This document shows, in pieces, positions 1 to 8,518 of a stretch of DNA of 64,000 nucleotides. Each line of letters opens with the position of its first letter. The first letter of the stretch is position 1. The DNA is from Hygrophila difformis (Eukaryota > Streptophyta > Magnoliopsida > Lamiales > Acanthaceae). Under the pieces are notes generated by a model. That model worked only from the letters and a program-made list of their open reading frames with translations, was not told the origin of the DNA and searched no databases. The stretch spans positions 23,298,057-23,362,056 of the forward strand of contig JAOANR010000002.1 in the NCBI GenBank assembly GCA_030278955.1. The letters are read 5' to 3'. A program made the translations under genes and the position numbers.

Positions 1-219
1 TATTTATTCATGTCTTTAAATTATGCATTTAAAATTTTGTATTAAATTTTAGGACATGCTAAATTATTATTTATGAAATTTAAATGCATGTTTAAGAATA
101 CAAATTAAATTCTTATTTTTTTTAAAAAATTGGTAAATGAATTGTTGTATGCATGATTAGGAGTAAAATTTAATTATTTAATTAAACCCCTTTATTGCTA
201 TGTTAGGATCGACTTACTC
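1..219 (+). mobile_element. Element G, 5' LTR (left fragment)
   Basis: AT-rich sequence matching, by eye, the inner part of the LTR of element D read in reverse (around 28880-29000). It ends in the conserved stretch CTTACTC, where element C has inserted. The copy resumes at 56517, and TACTC is duplicated at 215-219 and 56517-56521. The LTR start lies outside the window. No gene is visible in it. Confidence 0.85.
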
Positions 220-472
220 TGTAATACCCGAGAATTTTGCAACATAAAATAAATAAATAAATAAAATAAATAAATAAGATAAATAAATAAATAAACAATA
301 AACAAAACAATAACAATAAATAAATATAATAAATGAATAAACATAATACATAGACAAGGAAATGAGAAATGGAATTTAATTTAAGAAGGAATTAAATTTC
401 CAATACTCGTAAAACCAAAGATAAATTAATCAAATAAATTGTACAAGGGAACCCAACACAAATGGACTTGAG

Positions 473-765
473 TGTAACACCCCGGCCCGCTATGGAGCCG
501 GAGATACCTTCGAGCTTCTTTCGGGGTTGAAGTTTGGCCCCACAAGTCAACAGAACTCTTTCCAGTACGCTTTGGCCTCACTCGCGCACACGCTGGGAGA
601 CTTCCCAGGAGGTCACCCATCCTTAAAACTACTCCACAACAAGCACGCTTAACTGTGGAGTTCTTATGGGACGGTCACCAGAAAAGAAAGGTGCACCTTG
701 TTGACATGAGTAGATTTTTCAATCCTTTTAAGCTATTCTTCCATGCCCTCTCTTGGGGTATTACA
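473..765 (-). repeat. TRIM 3' LTR
   Basis: A 293-bp direct repeat partner of 905-1200. It has a few substitutions and short indels relative to its partner, for example near 530, so the element is not recent. Confidence 0.9.
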
Positions 766-904
766 ATCTCCCCCACTTGAGAACGCAACGTCCTCGTTGC
801 GCCTCGATCGCCCAATCAAAGTCCCTCAGGATCTTTGCCCCGCTAGACGCCTGACTGGTACTCCCAGCACAGCGCGCGGTCGCAGGTTGCCTCTGATACC
901 ATTG
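766..904 (-). promoter_or_regulatory. TRIM core: primer site, RGGA hairpin and polypurine tract
   Basis: Read on the - strand. 891-902 gives ATGGTATCAGAG, matching the initiator-tRNA-Met-complementary site just inside the 5' LTR. 785-804 forms a hairpin: stem CGCAACG/CGTTGCG around an AGGA loop, with a possible outer G-U pair. It is followed by TTCTCAAG and the purine run GTGGGGGAGA (about 767-778), which abuts the 3' LTR. The stem-AGGA-stem, CTYAAG, polypurine order is the same as in the seven large elements, although the stem sequence differs. Confidence 0.85.
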
Positions 905-1200
905 TGTAACACCCCGGCCCACTATGGAGCCGGAGGTACCTTCGAGCTTCTTTCGGGATAATTGAAGTCTGGCCCCACAAGTCAACAGAACTCTTTCTAG
1001 TGCTCTTTGGCCTCACTCGCGCACACCCTGGGAGACTTCCCAGGAGGTCACCCATTCTTAAAACTACTCCACAACAAGCACGCTTAACTGTGGAGTTCTT
1101 ATGGGATGGTCACCAGAAAAGAAAGGTGCACCTTGTTGACATGAGTAGATTTTTCAATCCTTTTAAGCTATTCTTCCATGCCCTCTCTTGGGGTATTACA
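905..1200 (-). repeat. TRIM 5' LTR
   Basis: A 296-bp direct repeat partner of 473-765. Its inner end touches the primer-binding site at 891-902, which fixes the orientation as minus. Confidence 0.9.
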
Positions 1201-1551
1201 TCGGGAATTCGAGGCCAATATTAAATCTAGACCCGAGTAAAAATTAAGATAGGAAATAGGATCCCGAAAATATTCCGGAAATCTGAATCTGAGAACATAG
1301 AGGGATAGAAGTCCGAAAGAGAGGAGGAAATGCCCGACGGATCGCACGACCCGCCGGACCATAGTCCAGGCGGAGACCGCGCGGTGGCTGCGCGGGGTTT
1401 CCCCTATTCGGCGCGCCAACCCCGCGCCACGGGCAGTAACAACCCGTGCGAGATTTTCTCGCCTGAATCCGGATTTTTCGACTTCGTTTGCTCACCGTGC
1501 GGCTCAAGACTCATTGGGGCAGACTTTGGACACCCTTAGAGTCCTTCACAT

Positions 1552-1704
1552 CTATAAATAACCCTCTCAAGTAACCCGGAACACTTTTCAAAGCCTACGA
1601 AATCTCTCTACCCGATAAACCCTAATTCTGGAGTCGTCGGAGGCACAAAACCAAGAGAGGGACTGCTTTGGACGAACTCGGAGTCTTCTATCATCGTGGT
1701 AAGT
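1552..1704 (+). promoter_or_regulatory. Element C LTR core promoter, telo-box and candidate splice donor
   Basis: CTATAAATA at 1552-1560 is a good plant TATA box. About 30-60 bp downstream come a CT-rich stretch and a telo-box-like AAACCCTAA (about 1617-1625). A GGTAAGT donor-like site follows at 1698-1704. The same order occurs at equivalent places in A (9098-9145, 17606-17764) and, on the minus strand, B (24378-24530). The TATA box in C's 3' LTR (about 54512) has decayed to TTTAAATA. Confidence 0.6.
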
Positions 1705-2773
1705 TCTGATCCGCTAGTTCTTTTCCATTCTTGATTCGAAAATGAATCCTAACTTAATCTCTTTCTTTTCTACACCCCGAACCGGATCTAGAACGAAGAA
1801 CCCGACGAACCGAGGAGATAAATGGTGGACTGGAAGCCATGCCTCGAATCGATGAGCCGGGACAACCACAAATCAGTAATTTAATCTTATTATGGTTTGG
1901 GCGGATTAAAACACTCCTAATGTAACGATCTAATCAAGAAACCTAAAATCTGTCAACACGACGAAAACCCACGGCGCAGCATTCTTGGACGATTTTTCCG
2001 AACCCTTACACCTGTTCAAACGAGAAAACTTAAAACACGAAAAACATTCCTAAGACATAGATCTATCTCCTGTAAAAATTTCATAATTTTTCATTCAGTG
2101 TTTATATCTGAAATCGACCCCAAACCGAACTGTTCTAAATTTAGATCTTGAAATCTTGACAGAACTTTAGTCCGAACTTGTAGACGTTTTTGACACTAGA
2201 TATACACCGATTCAGAACTTTAGTCCAACATGAAAGTTGTAGATATATGCCTTAAGTATCTCTCTGTAAAATGTCATTAAATTTGGAGTTAGTTTGCTAT
2301 GGTAGATCTTGAAATTTTGAAACTGTTGTGTAGAAAATTCGAACAAATTATCATCCTGTTAAAGATTGGCGTTTTCACTTACTTCCGTATCTCGGATAGA
2401 AAAACTTAAAAAATGAAACTTGTTCATCTCTGTGTTATAGAGTCACTGGTCAAATTTCAGAACTTTTGGACTTAAACCTGTTTTGTAGTTAATTTTTGAG
2501 TAAACAGTGGTTTTGACCAAGTGAAATCTTGAAATCTTGTTGAAACGATGAAATTAGCCTTTAAGGTTTAAATGTGTAGAAAACTCTTTTGAAATAAATA
2601 CATGAAATCAGAATTTAGGGAAATCCCCTTACAAACTTGATCATTTAAAATTAAGGGGTGAGTGCTCTGCAGGGTGCCCTCCTAACGATTCACTTCGTGC
2701 CTTTATGGACGATGGTGACCCGCGTGAAATTTGAGATATGTTGCCAAAACGGCATGAGATATATGGTCTACAC

Positions 2774-5335
2774 TGTAACACCCCGGTTTTTGGTCACCCA
2801 GGTCGGGATGTCACCGCCACACCTCCCTAGTAAGACACGGTTTCTCCGGCTTACTAAAGAGATGCAAGACTAGGTATTTCAGTATTTAAAATATTTAAAA
2901 CATTTGCAAACAGCCCATACAATATAAATTCGAAAATAATAATATCATAATGCAGCGTAAATAATATTTAAGTATGATATTGCAGCGGAAATGTAAATAA
3001 GACTGACATGGTCAAAACACAGGTTAAACAGGCCCGTTTATTCTATAGTCTAATGCAAGAATTTAATAATAAAGTTTCGCAAAATATAATTCCCCCCATG
3101 CATGAACGTGCTCATGTTTGTTCCACATACTCTGTAAGGAAAAAGGAAAAATAAACGGTTTGGTCAACACAACTTGCTGAGTAAGTTAACACATGCATGA
3201 TCGTAGGGTTTAAAAGCCATTAACTTATTATTTACATAAAAACATGATATAAGCCATAAATAATTCAACTTAATTATCTAACCAATTTGCATAATTATTT
3301 CATGGCACTAGTCAATAATTCATTTAGCACAATTTAAAATGAAAGCCATAATTAATTTAAACAAAGCATTTAACAATTTAAACGACAACGATAAATAATC
3401 CAATTTAATTTAAATTCCCCATTACATCCCCGATTTAGTAATTTCAAGTGTTTCACGATTGCATCGCGATCTCAACAAGTTTAGCCGGAACCCGGCGGCC
3501 GCAGTCGTATCTGCCATACCCAGTACCACTCCGGAGCCTCGGGAAACCCATATGGATATTGACGAGAGTGTATGCACTATATCTCATGCCGTTTTGGCAA
3601 TATCATATCTCAATTTTCGCGCGGGGTCACCATCGTCCATAAAGGCACGAGGTGAAGCAGTTAGGGGGCACCCTGCAGAGCACTCACCCCTAATTTTAAT
3701 TTATCAAGTTTGTAAGGGGTTTTATTACAAAAATTTTGTTTTCACTAAATTTATTTAAAGGAGATTTTGACTCGTTTCAACCCTAAAGGCTAATTCCATT
3801 GTTTTAACAAGATTTCAAGATTTGACTCCAGTAAACCACTGTTTACTCTAAAATTATTTTAAAATCAGATTTAAATCCAAAAACTCTGAAAATTTACCAC
3901 TGACTCGAAAACATCGAGATGAACAACTTTCGTGTTTTAACTTTTCCAATCTGAGATACCGAAACAGGTCAAAAACATCAATTTTCGTAGAAACATTAAT
4001 CTGTCCGAATTTATCATACAACAGTTCAAGATTTCCAAGATCTACCATAGCAAATCAACTCCAAACTTACCGAGCTTTTACAGAGACCTTCTTAGGACAT
4101 TTTTCTACAACTTTCATGTTCGGCTAAAGATCTAAATCGGCCTAGAACCCTAGTCAAAAACGTCATCAAGTTCAGACCTAAGTTCTGTCAAGAATTTCAA
4201 GATGCAAGTTTAAGCAGTTCGGTTCCGGGTTGATTCCATATACCAAATCATCACGAAAAATTCTAAAAGTTTTACAGGAGATAGATCTAAGCCTTAGGAA
4301 CGTTTTTCGTGTTTTAAGTTTTCTCGTTTGAAGATTTTAAGGGTTTGGAAAAATTGTACAAAATCGCTGCGCCGGTAGAAATCCCATGTTGACAGATTTT
4401 CGAAAGTCTTGATTAAGCTTTTAGGTTTAAGTGTTTTAATTACTCCCAAAACCATGTAAGTGTCAACTTACAGATTTCCAGTCGTCCGGGAACGTCGATT
4501 TCGGAGGCGTGGCTTCCAGTCCACCGTTTATCCTCTCCTTTCGTCGGGTTCTTCGTTCTAGATCCGATTCGGGGTGTAGAAAGAAAAAGACTAAGTTAGG
4601 GTTTCGTTTTTGAATTAAAAACGGGATGGATGAATGGATCAGACTTACCACGACGTTGGAAGACTTCCGACCTCATCCAAACAGTCTCTGGCTCGGTTTT
4701 GGTGCCTACGATGACTCCGGGATTACGATTTTGTGTACAGAGAGTATCGTAGGGTTTTGAAAAGTGTTCGGGGATTCCAAGAGGTGTTATTTATAGATAT
4801 GCACGATCTAGGGACGTCCAAGGTCGGCCTTGGTGAGTCTTGAGCCGAAAGGTGTTCAACCAAAGTCGGAAAATCCGGATTCGGGCGAGTTAATCTCGCA
4901 ACCGGCGAATCTGTCCGTTGGCGCGGTCGCGGCGCGCCGTTTGGCCCTTCACCGCGCGGCCACCGCGCGGCTCACGCCTGGACTTCGGTCCGGGCGGGTC
5001 GTGCGATCCGTCGTGCTTTTCCTCCTCTCTTTCGGACTTCTATCCCTCTATGCTCCCGGATTCCGTTTCCGGTCCATCTTCGGGTTCCTATTCCGTATCG
5101 TCATATCCCTCGGATCTAAATTTATGTTTGGACTCGAGTTTTCGAGCCCATTGGTGTCGGGTACACATGTAACAATTTATTTATCTTTATTTAATTCTTT
5201 TTATTTAATTAAATTCCTTTAATTCCTTTTTAAGTTAAATTTCATTTCTCATTTCCTTATCTTTATTTATTTTATTTGCTGTATTTATTTTATTTATTGT
5301 ATTTATTTTATGTTGGAAAATTCTCGGGTATTACA
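2774..5335 (-). repeat. Element B 3' LTR
   Basis: A 2562-bp terminal repeat, near-identical by eye to 22501-25054. On the minus strand it begins TGTAATACCCGAGAATTTT and ends CCGGGGTGTTACA. It contains a TATA-like RC of TATTTATAG (about 4789), the conserved U3 purine block, GCGCGG-rich DNA and a candidate donor/acceptor pair. Open frames in the GC-rich part (4830-5222) are not conserved as protein and are not called genes. Confidence 0.93.
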
Positions 5336-5374
5336 GTCTACCCTCCTTAAGAATCAACTTCGTCCTCGAAGTTG
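5336..5374 (-). promoter_or_regulatory. Element B polypurine tract 2 with RGGA hairpin
   Basis: On the minus strand: CAACTTCG-AGGA-CGAAGTTG (5374-5355), then ATTCTTAAGGAGGGTAGAC immediately before the 3' LTR. Its position directly at the LTR edge makes it the plus-strand primer that defined this LTR. Confidence 0.75.
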
Positions 5375-5576
5375 TGTTTCGGCTTTTCCCGTGCTAAGGT
5401 CTTTTTGGTTGTTTTATTATTTTGTGACTGAACTTAGAAATAAAACATCTAAGCTGCCTACGTACCCTGTGAAGGGATCAAGCCATAATGTAGTTCAAGA
5501 CAATTTGAATTTGTTTGCTTGTTTACAAAAATGCACGAAAATACATGGTAAAATACGGATATCACGCCGCGTATTA

Positions 5577-5618
5577 CATCCTCTCCCCCATAAGATTGCA
5601 GTTATGTCCCCATAACTG
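5577..5618 (-). promoter_or_regulatory. Element B polypurine tract 1 with RGGA hairpin, overlapping the pol stop
   Basis: On the minus strand the hairpin CAGTTATG-GGGA-CATAACTG (5618-5599) includes the pol stop codon. It is followed by a purine run GGGGGAGAGGATG and an LTR-like TGTAATAC. It lies about 240 bp before the true LTR start, so it looks like a former or alternative LTR boundary. Confidence 0.7.
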
Positions 5619-7602
5619 TGTCGGTGTCAGTTTGGAATAGTGTCGGGTAGCGTTCTCTCATGTCAGATTCTACCTCCCAAGTTGCCGTCTCACTTTCGTG
5701 GTTCGACCAAAGAACCTTGATCATTTTGACGGTTTTGTTCCTCGTTACTCGCTCCTTAGTGTCCAGAATTCGCACTGGGACTTCTTCATAAGTCAGATCC
5801 TCATCGAGTTCGATTATCTCCAGTTGAAGTACATGTGTCGGGTCTGGAACATACTTCTTTAGTTGTGAGACATGGAAGACATTATGAACTCGATCTAATT
5901 GTGGCGGTAAAGCCAGTCGGTAGGCCAAATTTCCGACTCGTTCTAGAATTTCGTAAGGTCCTATGTATCGAGGACTCAACTTTCCTCGTTTGCCAAAGCG
6001 CATCATCCCCTTAATGGGTGATATCTTTAGCATGACCCTATCTCCCACTTGAAATTCTAGGTCTCTTCGTCTCACGTCAGCGTAACTCTTCTGACGGTCT
6101 TGAGCGGCTCTCATTTTTCCTTGAATCACCTTGATTTGTTGAGCCATGTCTTTGATAAGTTGTGGTCCCAATGCCACCGACTTATCGTTTTCTTCCCAGC
6201 TCAACGGGCTTCGGCACCTTCGTCCATACAACGCCTCGAATGGTGCCATGCCAATGCTAGCATGATAGCTATTATTATAAGAAAATTCGATTAAGGGTAA
6301 ATGGGTTTCCCAATTTCCCTTAAATTCCAACACGCATGCTCTCAGCATGTCTTCTAGTGTTTGGATTGTTCTCTCAGTTTGACCATCCGTCATCGGGTGG
6401 AATGCGGTGCTCATTTTGATTTGAGTACCGAGAGCTTTTTGTAATTCCGTCCAAAAGTGAGAGACAAACCTACTGTCTCTATCGGAAATGATGTCATGTG
6501 GTACTCCATGTCGTCGTACCACATTATCAACGTAGGCTCGGGCCAATTGGTCCATAGTCCACGTGTCCTTCATCGGGATAAATATGGCTGTCTTCGTTAG
6601 CCTATCCACAATCACCCAAATCTTATTCATGCCTTTAGGTGATCGGGGTAATCCCGAGACAAAATCCATTGAGATGCTATCCCTCTTCCAACTTGGAATC
6701 TCTAGTGGTTGCACCAGTCCTAAGGGTTTATGTCTCATTGCCTTAACCCTTTGGCAGGTGAGGCATTTCGCCACGAAGTCTGCCACTTCCTTTTTCATTC
6801 CCGGCCACCAATAGATCTTTAGATCTTTGTAAAGCTTGTCACCTCCGGGATGCACTGAATATGGCGTGTTGTGCCCTTCCTCCATCAACCTTCGCTTCAA
6901 CTCGGCACATTTATGGGGCACGCACCATCTCCCTTTGAAGCGAATGCTTCCATCCTCGTGGACAGCAAATCCTATTGCCTTTCCCTCGGCAATATACCCC
7001 TTTATCTTTTCTAATTTCGCGTCGCCCGGTTGGGCGAGCCTAATCTCGTCCAATATTGGAGTTTCTATGACCATTGCGTTGATCGTTTCACTCACTGTGC
7101 CAGGATGCACAAGTTCCACATCCAATCTCGCTAAATCCATGTACAATGCCGGCAGAATTACCAATGAGTTTGTCACATGTTGGGTTTTCCGGCTTAGGGC
7201 ATCGGCTACCACATTCGCCTTCCCTTCGTGGTAAGATATCTCCAAATCGTAGTTCTTGGTAAGTTCCAACCACCTTCGCTGCCTCAAATTCAACTCCTTC
7301 TGAGTGAATATATACTTCAAGCTCTTGTGGTCGGTGAACATTCGACACTCTCGCCCGTAAAGATAATGTCTCCATATCTTTAGAGCGAAAACGACCGCTG
7401 CCAACTCCAGGTCGTGTGTCGGATAATTCTCCTCGTGAGGTTTTAGCTGGCGTGATGCGTATGCAACGACTCTCGAGTCTTGCATCAAGACACAACCTAA
7501 ACCTTCCTTCGAAGCATCGCTGTAAACTTCGAAGTCACCATCCTCTGATGGTAGTGTCAATACGGGTGTGGTTGTGAGTCGTTTCTTCAGCTCTTGAAAC
7601 AC
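5602..7602 (-). CDS. pol: RNase H-integrase-chromodomain polyprotein fragment (element B)
   Basis: An uninterrupted 666-codon frame, the best preserved pol segment here. RNase H acidic residues are visible at about D29, E66, D91 and D134. The integrase zinc-binding motif is H244/H251/C280/C283, and the catalytic triad D313, D374, E410 has the retroviral D,D-35-E spacing. A GPY/F-type module spans about 540-584 and a chromodomain about 605-656 (VLW and ATW aromatics). In this family integrase inserts the cDNA and the chromodomain is thought to steer it to heterochromatin. The frame lacks its upstream RT and protease, and one lysine codon before YWWPG is missing relative to the other copies. 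The start is only the first Met after a frameshift, not a real initiation site. Confidence 0.85.
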   Translation of the reverse strand: MFQELKKRLTTTPVLTLPSEDGDFEVYSDASKEGLGCVLMQDSRVVAYASRQLKPHEENYPTHDLELAAVVFALKIWRHYLYGRECRMFTDHKSLKYIFTQKELNLRQRRWLELTKNYDLEISYHEGKANVVADALSRKTQHVTNSLVILPALYMDLARLDVELVHPGTVSETINAMVIETPILDEIRLAQPGDAKLEKIKGYIAEGKAIGFAVHEDGSIRFKGRWCVPHKCAELKRRLMEEGHNTPYSVHPGGDKLYKDLKIYWWPGMKKEVADFVAKCLTCQRVKAMRHKPLGLVQPLEIPSWKRDSISMDFVSGLPRSPKGMNKIWVIVDRLTKTAIFIPMKDTWTMDQLARAYVDNVVRRHGVPHDIISDRDSRFVSHFWTELQKALGTQIKMSTAFHPMTDGQTERTIQTLEDMLRACVLEFKGNWETHLPLIEFSYNNSYHASIGMAPFEALYGRRCRSPLSWEENDKSVALGPQLIKDMAQQIKVIQGKMRAAQDRQKSYADVRRRDLEFQVGDRVMLKISPIKGMMRFGKRGKLSPRYIGPYEILERVGNLAYRLALPPQLDRVHNVFHVSQLKKYVPDPTHVLQLEIIELDEDLTYEEVPVRILDTKERVTRNKTVKMIKVLWSNHESETATWEVESDMRERYPTLFQTDTDTVMGT

Positions 7603-7874
7603 TGTCTCATAAGCCTCTGTCCAAGGTATTTTACTCCCTTCTTCAGTAGCTGAGTTACAGGTCGTGCGATTTTCGAAAAATCCTTCACGAACCGTCTATA
7701 GTACCCGGCTAATCCAAGGAAACTCCTTATCTCAGTTTGGCTTTTTGGAGTTGCCCATTCAGTTACGGTAGAAACTTTTGCCGGATCCACTGAAACTCCA
7801 TCAGCGGATACTATGTGTCCTAGAAATGCTACCTCCTTCAACCAAAAATCGCATTTGGACAATTTGTCGTATAG
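7603..7874 (-). pseudogene. pol: RT thumb/connection remnant (element B)
   Basis: The minus strand encodes the end of reverse transcriptase (motifs [16 protein letters not shown] and [16 protein letters not shown]). Near 7630 one base is missing relative to A, shifting the reading frame just before the 666-codon segment. The fragment begins abruptly at the codon pair leading into KLSKCDF. Upstream of that point is unrelated GC-rich sequence, so palm and fingers of RT are missing. Element A starts its pol at the same point, so this junction was inherited, not made separately. Confidence 0.85.
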
Positions 7875-7904
7875 TGGATTGTGTAGAATATTGGGAGATA
7901 AAAT

Positions 7905-8518
7905 TCCCCCTTTTTTTCCACGGCCCGCGCGGCGGCGCGCGGGGGTCGCGCGGCCATGGCAGTTCGGGAAAAAGGGGCTCGCGCTCCGCGCGAGCCATTT
8001 CACTCCTTCCCAAATCCGAAACCTCTTTCATTTTGCTCTCAAATTCGCTTTCCCATTCCCGAATTCTCCCATTTTCGGCATCGATTTTGCTTGCAAGGTA
8101 TGTATCTACTACTTCTACTTGTCAATTTCAGTTTTTATGCCTTGAATAACTTGATCTTTCGACGGATTTTGAGGTTAGGGTTTATGTGTTAGAATTGGGG
8201 GTTTATGATTTCTAGACTTGATTCGTGCGAATTAGCGAACTTATGTGATACTTGACGCTATTTTCTGTCGATTAGGAAGTATTTGTGCAACAATGCATAC
8301 CTAGTTTGGGGAAGTTTTTACTAGATTCCATGCTTTAGGAAGAATATGAATTTCCCGATTTGTATTGGTATTGTGGGCATGAGAATGAGTTCGTTGTTGT
8401 TGTTTTGTGCCCTATTATGATGATGAGATATTGCCTAAGCAATTGTTTCGATTTGGGGACGTTTCCCATGTGTTTACAAGTAAACTTTGAATTTGATTTA
8501 TTGCGCACACAATGTGTT
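7905..8518 (+). promoter_or_regulatory. Antisense gene of element B: GC-rich leader exon, splice donor, start of intron
   Basis: On the strand opposite B's pol. A GC-rich stretch (7920-8000) contains a perfect hairpin GGCTCGCG-CTCCG-CGCGAGCC, then a pyrimidine-rich leader ending TTGCAAG|GTATGT (donor GT at 8097-8098), then AT-rich intron-like DNA. The same order is on the minus strand of A (14460-13700). Element A interrupts the intron at 8518/19643. A short frame from ATG 7956 exists, but its coding status is unproven. Confidence 0.5.

Larger units (their letters stand above)
473..1200 (-). mobile_element. TRIM (terminal-repeat retrotransposon in miniature)
   Basis: A 728-bp non-coding element with two near-identical terminal repeats (473-765 and 905-1200) around a 139-bp core. 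In its own sense (- strand) it reads TGTAATACCCC ... GGGGTGTTACA, then a tRNA-Met-type primer site, a short core, a hairpin and a polypurine tract. It sits in C's 5' LTR: the intact 3' LTR copy (54160-54180) lacks it. Flanks are TTGAG (468-472) and TCGGG (1201-1205), each one change from TCGAG in the intact LTR, so the duplication has decayed. It codes for nothing and must have used proteins made elsewhere. Confidence 0.92.
220..2773 (+). repeat. Element C 5' LTR, first part (interrupted by a TRIM)
   Basis: This matches the intact 3' LTR at 53919-56516 throughout, apart from the TRIM at 473-1200. The first 250 bp are AT-rich (AAATA runs). Then come a conserved purine-rich U3 block (about 1296-1375), a GC-rich stretch with GCGCGG motifs, a TATA box and the long transcribed part. 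It stops at TACAC (2769-2773), where element B interrupts it, and resumes at 25060. Without insertions it is about 2.59 kb, against 2598 bp for the 3' LTR. Confidence 0.92.

Noticed and set aside
4830..5222. 130-residue open frame in B's 3' LTR and similar 60-110-residue frames in the GC-rich part of every LTR
   Set aside because: They lie in U3 on varying strands, match only because the LTRs are homologous, shift frame between copies and show no protein pattern.
6836..7234. Frames on the strand opposite integrase (also 6563-6814, 15591-15821, 52434-52685)
   Set aside because: Mirror frames of the conserved pol gene; the sense frame carries all the motifs.
7778..8192. Overlapping frames at the edge of B's pol fragment as protein genes
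   Set aside because: They cross the pol/GC-rich junction on the wrong strand or lie in the leader exon of the antisense gene; no conservation in A beyond the DNA itself.
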